Shown piece by piece: positions 35,388 through 43,342 of a stretch of DNA of 64,000 nucleotides (its first letter is position 1; the number at the start of each line of letters is the position of its first letter). The position numbers were made by a program, and so were the translations under genes. The DNA comes from VRUE01 sp963720805 (GTDB taxonomy: Bacteria > Actinomycetota > Thermoleophilia > Solirubrobacterales > 70-9). The notes under the pieces are model-generated. The model saw only the letters and a program-made list of their open reading frames with translations. It was not told the origin of the DNA and ran no database searches. The stretch spans positions 310,001 to 374,000 of the forward strand of contig CAVRGT010000012.1 in assembly GCA_963720805.1 (NCBI GenBank), written 5' to 3'.

Positions 35388-35608
35388 TGTGCAGCGATCC
35401 ACGGGGGCCGTCCGGTCTCCCAGGAGGGGTTGGTAGCTCCAACCCAGCAAGCGAGGTGTAGCGACGACCAGAGTGCCGCTCAATTGAACGGGTTCTCGAA
35501 AGCGTTACTTTCGATAGCGGGCCACTCAATCGCCGTGTAATCCTCGATTGGCAAACAGCAACCCGGAACATCTAATGCCTCTCCTTTTTTCTGCGAGGGG
35601 CATTTTTT
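35388..35608 (+). ncRNA. Candidate structured RNA ending in an intrinsic terminator
   Basis: A series of hairpins on the plus strand: GGGTTGG/CCAACCC (35427-35445); AGTGCCGCT with AGCGG and CACT (35472-35480, 35516-35526) enclosing CGAAAG/CTTTCG (35497-35513); and CAATCG/CGATTG (35527-35550). The stretch ends with ATGCCTCTC/GAGGGGCAT (35575-35603) followed by a run of six T, the only clear U-tract terminator in the window. TATCCT at 35383-35388 could be a -10 box. No plus-strand protein gene follows. No SRP, tmRNA, 6S or RNase P signature was recognised. Confidence 0.45.
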
Positions 35609-36378
35609 GTGCCCACTCGCCATACTAGGCGCGCTCGGCCACGGCACCGCGTTTGCGGGCCGCGGAGGTGCTCGTTCGGCGCCGCGTTGACGTAGGCCCG
35701 ACCGTCGACCTTCCAGACTTCGCTCGCGTTGGTAATGCGCCAGCTTGTCCCGTCGGCCGAAACGTCCCAGTGCGTGCCGGCGGGCAGGGTCAGGCCGGCA
35801 CGCGTGAACCTCGTCGCGACCATGGGCTGGACCGGTGCGCCAAACGCGACCTGATCCGTCACGACGCTGACCGGGCTTCCCGTACATGCGCAGGAAGCGC
35901 TGCGAAGTCCTCGTCGCGGGCAAGATCGAACTTGTTCCCGCCGATGTCGAACATGTGCAACGGCAGGGTCCGCGGATCCCCCGGGTTGTCGCAGTGGACC
36001 CCACCCCGCCATGTCGCGAAGCCCTCGAACAATCTCCTGGCGTCTGACTCTCCTCGAACCATCCCGTAGATCGCCTTGTATGCGACGAAATCCTCCAAGC
36101 CTCCGGGTGTAGCGACGATTTGGCGGATCCCGGCTCGGATCAAGGCCGATGAACGCGGGACCGAGAGCGGCGACCACTGCAGGCACCTGATGCAGATCCC
36201 GGTATATCGTCGAGGCATCGGCAGGCGCAAGGACATTCATGTGCCGTCCCGAGCCGCCGACAACTCGCAGCGATTTGCAACGGAAGACTTTCACCCGGTA
36301 GCCAGCCGCGCGAGCCTGCTCCGTACAGAAGAGGCTGAGCTGCTTGACTTGGTCCGAGTCAGACGGAGGATGAACCAC
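35572..36378 (-). pseudogene. Unknown gene with two frameshifts
   Basis: From GTG 36378 the frame reads QVKQLSLFCTEQARAAGYRV and HMNVLAPADASTIYRDLHQ. Around 36150 it moves to VATPGGLEDFVAYKAIYGMV, RRLFEGFATWRGGVHCDN and LHMFDIGGNKFDLARDEDFA. Around 35880 it returns to PVSVVTDQVAFGAPVQPMVA and THWDVSADGTSWRITNASEV. The pieces have normal composition for the genome and would join to a protein of about 250 residues that I do not recognise. The 3' end overlaps the terminator of the candidate RNA on the other strand, so the true end is unclear. Confidence 0.5.
35575..35608 (+). terminator. Rho-independent terminator with U-tract
   Basis: A 9-bp stem ATGCCTCTC/GAGGGGCAT with an 11-nt T-rich loop, directly followed by TTTTT. 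Marks the end of a plus-strand transcript where no plus-strand protein gene is present. Confidence 0.75.
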
Positions 36379-36408
36379 GATGCAGTAGGGAGCCGACAGC
36401 GTGGTACC

Positions 36409-37227
36409 TCAGCTTTTGATTCGCATCAGAACCGTGGCCGGAAGTTGAAGCGTCTCCAACTCCTCTCGACTCATCGCCCGCACCGCTGCCAGCACCAGCT
36501 CGCGCAGGGGGTCGGCGGCGGCGTCAGGGCTCCCGGCGAGCTCATCGTCATAGACGAGATCGTCCGGCGGCGCGATGCCCTTGGCCCGGAACCAATCTTC
36601 CAGGCGTCCGAAGACCCGCATCTTCAGCTCAATGACCCACGAGGTCCGCAGAGGTCGCGGCAATGCCACGAGGGGCTGGTCCTTCTCCAGCCATGAAACG
36701 AGGTGCGCGCTGGCCCCGGGATGGTTGGCACTCTCCCGCCGGACGAATGCGCCGCGCCACTCGCTGAACTCGCTCTTGTCGAGGGTTGGCAATTCCACAC
36801 CTGCCGAAACCTCGTCAGGTGCGACCTTCACCGCCCGCGTACCGTCCCAGAAATAGCGAAGGTCGCTGCTGTAGTCCAGGACCGCATCCCAAAGATCCGG
36901 CCTGATCCGCCGCCTGGAACCGATATCGCGTATTTCCTTCGGGGCCGAGGACGACTCGCCCTGCACCAGCCTTATCTGGGGCGGCCGCGAATCTGGCACG
37001 GGGGTCACCACATCATCGAACTGCTTCAGGAACTCGGCGAACGAAGATGCGTTCCAGTCAGACTCGTCGAAGGTCCGACCAGTGGCATCGAGGAGGCGGT
37101 TCTTGAGCACGGCCGGTGTCATCGTCTGCCACTCCAACGCGCCGGACTTGCGCGCCCGCTCAAACGCAGCGTGGATCAACTCCGCTCCCCGCTCGTGTTG
37201 CTCCTGATCAGGCGCCTCTCGACTCAC
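36409..37227 (-). CDS. OST-HTH/LOTUS-like domain protein of unknown function
   Basis: 272 residues. The N-terminal segment (WQTMTPAVLKNRLLDATGRT, FDESDWNASSFAEFLKQF) resembles an OST-HTH/LOTUS winged helix, a fold linked to RNA binding. The middle and C-terminal regions (PDLWDAVLDYSSDLRYFWDG, SWVIELKMRVFGRLEDWFRA, ELVLAAVRAMSREELETL) are unassigned. GTG 37227 lies inside the end of tmk, an overlap of 20 bp, so it is probably translated by coupling. No nuclease (NYN) domain is visible, unlike many LOTUS proteins. Confidence 0.6.
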   Translation of the reverse strand: MSREAPDQEQHERGAELIHAAFERARKSGALEWQTMTPAVLKNRLLDATGRTFDESDWNASSFAEFLKQFDDVVTPVPDSRPPQIRLVQGESSSAPKEIRDIGSRRRIRPDLWDAVLDYSSDLRYFWDGTRAVKVAPDEVSAGVELPTLDKSEFSEWRGAFVRRESANHPGASAHLVSWLEKDQPLVALPRPLRTSWVIELKMRVFGRLEDWFRAKGIAPPDDLVYDDELAGSPDAAADPLRELVLAAVRAMSREELETLQLPATVLMRIKS

Positions 37228-37822
37228 CCGGCTGATCGTACAGTTGAGCGAGACTAGCCATCACCCGCTCGTGGACCTCCTCGACGCTGCCGTTGCCGTC
37301 GACGACGACGACGCGGTCGGAGGCGATCTTGGCGATTTCCTCGTAGGCCTCGGCGACGGCGCGCTGCAGCTCCAAGCCCTCGGACTCGAAGCGGTCGTTG
37401 CCCTCGGCTCGGCCGAGGCCGGTCTCGGGGTCAACGCGCAGCAGCACCGTGACGTCGGGCCAGAGACCTTCGGTGGCGGCGTCGGTGAGGCTGATCACCT
37501 CGGGGCCGCCGAGCCCACGTCCCGCCCCCTGGTAGGCGACGCTGGAATCGGCGAAGCGGTCGGAGACGATGTCGCGCCCGGCCTCCATCGCCGGCCGGAT
37601 CACCCGCGCGGTCAGGTCGGCGCGAGCGGCGAGGAAGAGCAGCAGCTCGGCCAACGCGTCGAGCTCAAGCTCGGGATCGGCCAGCAGGCCGCGGATCTTC
37701 TCCGCCGCCTCGGTCCCCCCCGGCTCGCGGATCAGCAGCGTCTCAGGACCAAGCGCCTCGGCCAGCAGCTTCGCCTGGGTCGACTTGCCGGAACCGTCGA
37801 TGCCCTCGAGCGAAATGAACAC
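37208..37822 (-). CDS. tmk: Thymidylate kinase
   Basis: 204 residues. Phosphorylates dTMP to dTDP. The P-loop FISLEGIDGSGKSTQ is at the very N-terminus, followed by the DR-x motif as DIVSDRFADSSVAYQG and the lid region VDPETGLGRAEGNDRFESEG. GTG 37822 was chosen because the P-loop strand begins there and AAGGGGGT lies 4-5 nt upstream; the longer frame runs into a palindrome. Next to topA, in the same direction. Confidence 0.93.
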   Translation of the reverse strand: MFISLEGIDGSGKSTQAKLLAEALGPETLLIREPGGTEAAEKIRGLLADPELELDALAELLLFLAARADLTARVIRPAMEAGRDIVSDRFADSSVAYQGAGRGLGGPEVISLTDAATEGLWPDVTVLLRVDPETGLGRAEGNDRFESEGLELQRAVAEAYEEIAKIASDRVVVVDGNGSVEEVHERVMASLAQLYDQPGESRGA

Positions 37823-37831
37823 GTCAACCCC

Positions 37832-37880
37832 CTTCCGGTGTTCCTTTTGCACCGTGTGGGTGCATAAAGCGCACCGGAAG
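37832..37880. repeat. Palindrome family 3, copy 1 (between topA and tmk)
   Basis: CTTCCGGTG (37832-37840) pairs with CACCGGAAG (37872-37880), with further imperfect pairing inward. The right half GCATAAAGCGCACCGGAA is identical over 18 bp to the palindrome at 61826-61872. It begins directly at the topA stop codon and its other end overlaps the tmk ribosome-binding site. Confidence 0.8.
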
Positions 37881-40166
37881 CTATTTGGCCGCGGCCTTGG
37901 CGCGTTTGCGGCCGCGGGTTGCGGTGTCGGCTTTGCTGGCGACCTTTTTCTTGGTCTTCGTCTTGGTCGCCGGCTTGTCCTCGTCGCCCTCAGGGAGCGG
38001 CTTCTCCGCCATCGCTTCTTTGGCCGCTTTCGCCGCTTCGCGTTCGGCGCGGCGTTTCTTCATCTCCTGCATCGACTCGCAGTCGTCGTTGAGGCAGAGG
38101 TTCCAGGGGCGGCCGCGGAAGGGCTGCACTTTCAGCCGCGGCGTCTCGCCGCAGATCGAGCAGCGTTCTTCGAGTTTGAAGACATCGCCGCGCTGGGGCA
38201 GCGGGAAGGTCTGGTCGCAGGACTCGGGATCGTCGAGGGTCCAGCCGCTGCAGCCGACGAAGCGCTTGCCCGACTTCTTGGCGCGGATCACGCGCAGCAT
38301 GTGGGGTGAGCCGTCCTCCTTCTTGCGGCCGGCTTCTTCGCAGACCTTGCAGGGGCCGAGGATGCGGTCTTCGTCCATGCCCTTCCAGACGACTTTGGCC
38401 AGGTCTTCGCGGCTCTCGTCGATTTCGGTCCAGGTCTTGTGCAGCAGTTCGCGGCTGTCGCCGACAACGCCGTCCTTGCTCATCGCGCCGGCGGCGATCT
38501 GGTCCATCTCGGACTCGAGCTGGGCGGTCATCTCCGGCGTCGCCATCGCCGGCACGTATTTTTTGAACGCCTCATACATCGCGATCCCGGTCTCGGTCGG
38601 GATCGGCGGGTTGCTGTAGACGTAGCCGCGGTCGAAGAGCTTCTTGATGATGTCGGCGCGGGTCGCCTTGGTGCCGAGGCCGCGCTCCTCCATCATCTCG
38701 ACCAGCTTCGCCTGCGAGATGCGGCTGGGCGGCTGGGTCTCCTTGTCGACGATCCAGGGATCGCCGTCGAGCTGCAGGGTCTGACCCTCCTTGAGCGCCG
38801 GGATCTCCTCGTCGGAGGAGCGGGCATAGGTGTAGATGCCGGCGAAGCCGGGGTCGACGACGACCGAGCCGCGGACGAAGTAGGTCTGCGAGCCGGCGCT
38901 GATGTCGGCCCGCGTGGACTCGGTGATCATCGGCGGGCTGAAGGTGGCGAGGAAGCGGCGCACGACGAGTTCGTAGACGCGCTTCTTGGGACCGTCGCCG
39001 AGCGCACCGGGGTGGATCGCCTGGGTCGGGTAGATCGGCGGGTGGTCGGTCGTCTCTTTTTTGCCGCGGGTCGGCTTCAGCTCACCGTCGAGCAGGCCCG
39101 AGGCGGCGGAGAACTCCTTGACCTTGACCAGCGAGGTGACCAGCTCGCGCAGCGGTAGCGAGACCGGGTAGACCGTGTTGTCGGTGCGCGGGTAGGAGAT
39201 GAAACCGTCCATGTAGAGGTCCTCGGCGAGGCGCATCGCGGCGGCCGGGGTGATGCCGAGGCGGCTGGAGGCGTCGGTGGTGAAGGCGGTCGTGTTGTAC
39301 GGCGTCGGCGGTTTGCGCGTGTTCTTGCGCGCCGTCACCGACTTGACCGTGCCCGGGCCGCTGGTGCCGGCGAAGGCGGAGTCGGCCTCCGCTTTCTCCC
39401 AGAACTTGTCGGTCTCGTGATGGGTCTCGAAGCTGCCATCGGCGTGCTCGAACTTGGCGAAGAGTTCCCAGAAGGGTTTGGCGACGTGGGCGCGGCGCTC
39501 CATCTCGCGCTCGACGATCAGGCCCAGGGTCGGGCTCTGCACGCGGCCGACCGAGAGGAAGTTGGAGCCGAAGCGGCGGGTCGAGAGCGAGACCGCGCGG
39601 GTCAGCGTCGCGCCCCAGAGCAGGTCGATGTCCTGGCGGGCGGCGCCGGCGTTGGCCAGCGGGTAGGAGAGCTCGTCGAGCTCGTTGAAGGCGCGTTCGA
39701 TCTCTTCTTTGGTCAGCGCCGAGTAGCGGGCGCGGAGGATTCGCAGCGTGCCGGCCTTGGTTTCCTCGCGATTGCCGAGGGTCGGGTTGGCGTCGAGCAT
39801 CTCCTCCAGCGCCTCGAGGCCGATCAGCTCGCCCTCGCGGTCGAAGTCGGTCGCGATCACCAGCTCGTCAGCCTCCTGGGCCACCTTGCGGATCGCCTTG
39901 ACCACGTTCTTGTCGGTCGGCTCCTTGATCAGCTCGGCGTCGATCAGGTCGTGCAGGTCGGTTTTCTGCCAGTTCGAGTAGCCCTCGGGGAAGGCCGGGC
40001 CGAGCACGTGGCCCTTGAGCCCGATCGTGCGCTGATCGTCGCCGGCCTCGTCGGTCCACGTGTAATACGGGACTTTGAAGGTTTTGTCGCTGGTCGCTGA
40101 GCCCTTGCTGAGGAAGGTCGCGATCTTCTCGGCGCTGTTGTTCTTCTCGGTGACGATTAGTCGCAT
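37881..40166 (-). CDS. topA: Type IA DNA topoisomerase I, archaeal-like
   Basis: 761 residues. Relaxes negative supercoils. TOPRIM domain at the N-terminus (MRLIVTEKNNSAEKIATFL, then VIATDFDREGELIG with the DxDxxG-type metal site). The catalytic tyrosine is in FISYPRTDNTVYP (about residue 327). C-terminal Cys4-type zinc ribbons (GPCKVCEEAG with CSGW/SCD, and CSICGETP with LCLNDDC) are followed by a lysine/alanine tail. The VTEKN start, in place of the usual bacterial VESPAKAKTI, and the spacing resemble archaeal enzymes. ATG 40166; the upstream frame overlaps the epimerase on the other strand. Confidence 0.9.
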   Translation of the reverse strand: MRLIVTEKNNSAEKIATFLSKGSATSDKTFKVPYYTWTDEAGDDQRTIGLKGHVLGPAFPEGYSNWQKTDLHDLIDAELIKEPTDKNVVKAIRKVAQEADELVIATDFDREGELIGLEALEEMLDANPTLGNREETKAGTLRILRARYSALTKEEIERAFNELDELSYPLANAGAARQDIDLLWGATLTRAVSLSTRRFGSNFLSVGRVQSPTLGLIVEREMERRAHVAKPFWELFAKFEHADGSFETHHETDKFWEKAEADSAFAGTSGPGTVKSVTARKNTRKPPTPYNTTAFTTDASSRLGITPAAAMRLAEDLYMDGFISYPRTDNTVYPVSLPLRELVTSLVKVKEFSAASGLLDGELKPTRGKKETTDHPPIYPTQAIHPGALGDGPKKRVYELVVRRFLATFSPPMITESTRADISAGSQTYFVRGSVVVDPGFAGIYTYARSSDEEIPALKEGQTLQLDGDPWIVDKETQPPSRISQAKLVEMMEERGLGTKATRADIIKKLFDRGYVYSNPPIPTETGIAMYEAFKKYVPAMATPEMTAQLESEMDQIAAGAMSKDGVVGDSRELLHKTWTEIDESREDLAKVVWKGMDEDRILGPCKVCEEAGRKKEDGSPHMLRVIRAKKSGKRFVGCSGWTLDDPESCDQTFPLPQRGDVFKLEERCSICGETPRLKVQPFRGRPWNLCLNDDCESMQEMKKRRAEREAAKAAKEAMAEKPLPEGDEDKPATKTKTKKKVASKADTATRGRKRAKAAAK

Positions 40167-40288
40167 CGGGCGGCGAGGGTAGCAGGGGCGCTCGGCGACG
40201 CTGTCAAGGAGAAATATCGGCTGCCGCTCTTCATATCTGGCTGCGAGCTGCCGATCAGGGGTGCAATGGACGTAGGATCGCGACTCTT

Positions 40289-41221
40289 GTGAGGGCACTG
40301 GTGACAGGCGGGGCCGGCTTCATCGGCTCGAATCTGACCGACGCGCTGCTGGCGCGCGGCGACGAGGCGATCATCGTCGACGACCTCTCCACCGGCCGCC
40401 GCGAGAACATCGAGCAGGCGCTCGCCAACGGGGCGACGCTGATCGAGGGCGACATCCGCGACCGCGCCGCGATCGAGGAGATCGCCGGCCGCGAGCGTCC
40501 CGAGGTGATCTTCCACCTGGCCGCCCAGATCGACGTGCGCAAGTCGATCGCCGACCCGGCCTTCGACGCCTCGATCAACGTCGGCGGCACCGCCAACGTG
40601 CTCGAGGCGGCCCGCGCCGCAGGCGTGCGCCGGGTCGTCTTCAGCTCGACCGGCGGCGCGATCTACGGCGAGGGCGACGGCCAGGAGCTGCCGCTCGGCG
40701 AGGACGCGCCGCTGGCGCCCGAGGCCCCCTACGGCCAGAGCAAGTTCGCCGGCGAGGGCTACCTCTCCCTGTATGAGCGCCTCTACGGACTTTCCAGCGT
40801 GCCACTGCGACTTGGCAACGTCTACGGCCCGCGCCAGGACCCGCTCGGCGAGGCTGGCGTGGTCGCGATCTTCTGCGGCCGCCTACGCGAGGGCAAGCGC
40901 CCAACCGTCTTCGGCGACGGCAAGCAGACCCGCGACTACATATATGTGGGCGACGTGGTCTCGGCGATGCTCGCCGCGGCCGAGGCCGAGACGAGCGGCC
41001 CGATCAACATCGGCACCGGGATCGAGACCGACGTGCTGGAGCTGGTCAGCGCGCTCGGCGAGCTCGGCGGCAGCGGCGACTTCGAGCCCGAGTTCGCGCC
41101 GCCGCGCACCGGCGAGGTCCAGCGCATCTCGATCGACCCGACCCGCGCCGCCCGCGAGCTCGCCTGGCGCCCAGCGATGGACCTCAGCGACGGCCTACGA
41201 GTCACCCTCGACTCCATCTAG
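40289..41221 (+). CDS. NAD-dependent epimerase/dehydratase (GalE-like)
   Basis: 310 residues of the extended SDR family acting on nucleotide sugars. N-terminal VTGGAGFIGSNLTDALL is the NAD-binding motif. VIFHLAAQIDVRKS, VFSSTGGAIYGEG (serine/threonine), YGQSKFAGE (YxxxK) and RLGNVYGPRQDP follow. The C-terminal TRDYIYVGDVV and PINIGTGIE match UDP-glucose 4-epimerases. GTG 40289. The exact sugar cannot be fixed from sequence. It ends next to a family-2 palindrome. Confidence 0.88.
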   Translation: MRALVTGGAGFIGSNLTDALLARGDEAIIVDDLSTGRRENIEQALANGATLIEGDIRDRAAIEEIAGRERPEVIFHLAAQIDVRKSIADPAFDASINVGGTANVLEAARAAGVRRVVFSSTGGAIYGEGDGQELPLGEDAPLAPEAPYGQSKFAGEGYLSLYERLYGLSSVPLRLGNVYGPRQDPLGEAGVVAIFCGRLREGKRPTVFGDGKQTRDYIYVGDVVSAMLAAAEAETSGPINIGTGIETDVLELVSALGELGGSGDFEPEFAPPRTGEVQRISIDPTRAARELAWRPAMDLSDGLRVTLDSI

Positions 41222-41229
41222 CCCCGGGG

Positions 41230-41276
41230 CCGACGGGCCTCAAACGTGACATATCGACACGCTTTAGGCCCGTCGG
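41230..41276. repeat. Palindrome family 2, copy 2
   Basis: CCGACGGGCCTCAAACGTG (41230-41248), a 9-nt loop, and CACGCTTTAGGCCCGTCGG (41258-41276), 17 of 19 positions paired. Same length and loop size as the copy at 8077-8123. It lies between the epimerase stop and the siroheme gene. Confidence 0.85.
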
Positions 41277-41310
41277 CGGGCAGTTGGCGGGGATCACTAG
41301 GCTTTGAGAC

Positions 41311-42057
41311 ATGCCCGCTCAGACTTATGCCGGTAAGGAGTGCGTGTGTCAGCTGCGCAAGGGGATTTGCGATCAGTCATGCGTGCGCGACATGCTGGAG
41401 ACGCCGTTCTACATCGCCTGCCTGAAGCTGAAGGGGCGGCGCTGCGTGGTCGTGGGCGGTGGTGACATCGGGCTCGAGAAGGTCGAGGGGCTGCTCGCCT
41501 GTGACGCCGACGTGACCCTGATCGCGCCGGTCGCCCACCCGCAACTGGAGGAACTTGCCGGGGAGGGCTCGATCGTGTGGGAGAAGCGCGCCTACGCGGG
41601 CGCGGCCGACCTCGAGGGCGTCTTCATGGTGATCGCCTCGACCGACGACACCGAGGTCAACATCAAGGTCTACGACGACGCCGAGCAGCGGGCGATGCTG
41701 GTCAACATCGTCGACGTGCCGCCGCTTTGCAACTTCATCCTGCCCGCGATCGTGCGCAGCGGGCCGCTGGCGATTGCGATCTCCACCGCCGGCGCCTCCC
41801 CTGCCCTGGCGAAGCGGATGAAGCGCGAGATCTCCGCGCTCTTCGGCGAGGAGTACGCGCGGCTGGCGGTGATCCTCAACGACGCCCGCGGCTGGGCCAA
41901 GGGGACGCTGCCGACCTACCAGGACCGCAAGGAGTTCTTCGAGGGCATCGTCAACGGCGAGCCCGACCCGATCGAGCTGATCAAGAGCGATCGCGAGATC
42001 GAGCTGCTGGCGCTGATCGAGGCTGCCAAAGAGCGCGCCGCGGCGGCGCTCGCCTGA
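41311..42057 (+). CDS. Precorrin-2 dehydrogenase / sirohydrochlorin ferrochelatase-like protein
   Basis: 248 residues. Corresponds to the CysG-N/Met8p enzyme that oxidises precorrin-2 and may insert iron to make siroheme. FYIACLKLKGRRCVVVGGGD is the NAD-binding start, then LIAPVAHPQLEEL, VIASTDDTEVNIKVYDDAEQ, LVNIVDVPPLCNFILPAIV and AISTAGASPALAKRMKREI, all family motifs. The first 27 residues add a cysteine-rich extension (CVCQLRKGICDQSC) that may not be translated; ATG 41392 would give the canonical start. No uroporphyrinogen methylase is fused or adjacent. The stop is supplied by a family-4 palindrome. Confidence 0.87.
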   Translation: MPAQTYAGKECVCQLRKGICDQSCVRDMLETPFYIACLKLKGRRCVVVGGGDIGLEKVEGLLACDADVTLIAPVAHPQLEELAGEGSIVWEKRAYAGAADLEGVFMVIASTDDTEVNIKVYDDAEQRAMLVNIVDVPPLCNFILPAIVRSGPLAIAISTAGASPALAKRMKREISALFGEEYARLAVILNDARGWAKGTLPTYQDRKEFFEGIVNGEPDPIELIKSDREIELLALIEAAKERAAAALA

Positions 42058-42171
42058 GGCCATCCCGGCAGGGGTTTCGCTTAACTTCTTTCGGTGCAGA
42101 CGCGCCTGCTGACGCCGCAAGGTGGGCGCCGAAAAAGTGCAAGACGCTCCACCCCTACCGGGATGGCCTCA
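42055..42171. repeat. Palindrome family 4, copy 1 (117 bp)
   Basis: Outer arms TGAGGCCATCCCGG (from 42055) and CCGGGATGGCCTCA (to 42171). The inner part has TTTCGG/CCGAAA pairing. Its ends provide the TGA stop codons of both flanking convergent genes. Nearly the same sequence occurs in reverse orientation at 43906-44019. Confidence 0.88.
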
Positions 42172-42672
42172 GGTGCCGCAGGCTGAGGCTCGAACCTGGT
42201 CGAGGGCCTGGCGTAGGTCGTTGGCCTGGGCGGCGGTGAGCTTGGCGGCGAAGGCGACCTTGAGCTCGGCGACGACGACGGGGCGCATTTCCTCGAGCAG
42301 GTCGCGGCCCGCGGGCAACAGCGTCGCGTAGCTGACGCGGCGATCGGTGTCGCAGAAGGTTCGCTCAAGTAGACCGGCCTTGATTAGTCGGTCGACCAGC
42401 TTGGTCAGGCCGCCGCGGGTGATCACGAGCGCCTCGGCGAGATCGCCCATCTTCAGCCGTTCCTCAGGGGCTTCGGAGAGCGTCGCCAGCACCTCGTACC
42501 AGGGCAGCGGCGGGAACTCGGCGGAGGTGAGAGCGTCCTGCAGTCGCCCGGTGATCGCCGCGTGGGTGCGGGTCAGCGCACCCCAGGCGTCGCCGTGAGG
42601 ATCTTGGGTCGGGGCATTGCCGTCCGGCCGGGAGGCCGGGCTCGGTGCTCTGTCTGCCGTTACCTGCTCCAT
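42169..42672 (-). CDS. MarR-family transcriptional regulator
   Basis: 167 residues. MarR winged helix: LPPWYEVLATLSEAP-like helix (seen as LPWYEVLATLSEAPEERLKM), recognition region LAEALVITRGGLTKLVDRLI, and wing KAGLLERTFCDTDRRVSYAT. A single cysteine in the wing (FCDTD) could be redox-sensitive, but this is a guess. Divergent from the YceI gene, with TTGTA-type inverted repeats between them, so it probably represses both. Its stop codon is part of a family-4 palindrome. Confidence 0.88.
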   Translation of the reverse strand: MEQVTADRAPSPASRPDGNAPTQDPHGDAWGALTRTHAAITGRLQDALTSAEFPPLPWYEVLATLSEAPEERLKMGDLAEALVITRGGLTKLVDRLIKAGLLERTFCDTDRRVSYATLLPAGRDLLEEMRPVVVAELKVAFAAKLTAAQANDLRQALDQVRASACGT

Positions 42673-42705
42673 CGCTCAGATGATCGCAGATAAATGTTGT
42701 CTCAG

Positions 42706-42774
42706 CAATAGTTGTATCTACAAGCATTTCTGCTACGATTGTTTCTGCGTCAATCATTTAGCAAGCAACTATTG
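42706..42774. promoter_or_regulatory. Inverted repeats in the marR-yceI divergent region
   Basis: TTGTA-TC-TACAA at 42712-42723 is a near-palindrome of MarR operator size. CAATAGTTG (42706-42714) and CAACTATTG (42766-42774) are exact inverted copies further apart. The stretch is AT-rich and lies between the two start codons. Confidence 0.6.
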
Positions 42775-42788
42775 ACTTGGAGGCAGAG

Positions 42789-43340
42789 ATGAGCACCCAG
42801 ACAGTCGCCCAGCAGGTCCCGGCAGGCACCTACGTGGTGGACCCGGTCCACTCCTCGATCAACTTCGCGATCACCCACAACGGCGTGGCAACCTTCCGCA
42901 GCGGCTTCGACGCCTATGAGGCGCGGCTGAGCGGCGGCGAGGCGCCCAAGCTCGAGGGCACGGTCGAGGTCGCCGGCATCAAGATCGACGAGGAGCAGCT
43001 CAAGGGTCACCTGCTCTCCCCCGACTTCTTCGACGCCGGCCGCTACCCGCAGCTGCGCTTCAACTCGAGCGAGCTGAGCGTCGCCGAGGACGGCGCCGTG
43101 ACCCTGCGCGGCGAGCTCGAGATCCACGGTGAGGTGCGCGAGGTCGAGGCCGGCGGCAAGTTCGGCCGGCTCGGCGCCGACCTCGGCGGCAACGCCCGCG
43201 TCGGCCTCTCGATCGCCGCCACGGTCGATCGGCGCAACTTCGGGCTCGACTGGAACGCCGAGCTGCCCAGTGGCGGCGAGGTGCTCGACTACGAGGTGGA
43301 GATCGCGGTCGAGTTGGAGTTGGTCGAGGAGGCCGAGTAG
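42789..43340 (+). CDS. YceI-family lipocalin-like protein
   Basis: 183 residues. YceI proteins form a barrel that binds polyisoprenoid lipids. Family motifs: GTYVVDPVHSSINFAITH at the N-terminus, LEGTVEVAGIKIDEEQLKGH, SPDFFDAGRYPQLRFNS, LRGELEIHGEVREVEA and NFGLDWNAELPSGG. There is no signal peptide, so this one is cytosolic. ATG 42789 is supported by GGAGG 7 nt upstream. Two bases separate it from the FMN reductase gene, indicating a MarR-controlled stress operon. Confidence 0.9.
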   Translation: MSTQTVAQQVPAGTYVVDPVHSSINFAITHNGVATFRSGFDAYEARLSGGEAPKLEGTVEVAGIKIDEEQLKGHLLSPDFFDAGRYPQLRFNSSELSVAEDGAVTLRGELEIHGEVREVEAGGKFGRLGADLGGNARVGLSIAATVDRRNFGLDWNAELPSGGEVLDYEVEIAVELELVEEAE

Positions 43341-43342
43341 CG

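Noticed and set aside
35388..35608. Signal recognition particle RNA
   Set aside because: The conserved GGAA-loop and AGCAG core of SRP RNA domain IV is not present, although a GGTTGG/CCAACC hairpin looked similar.
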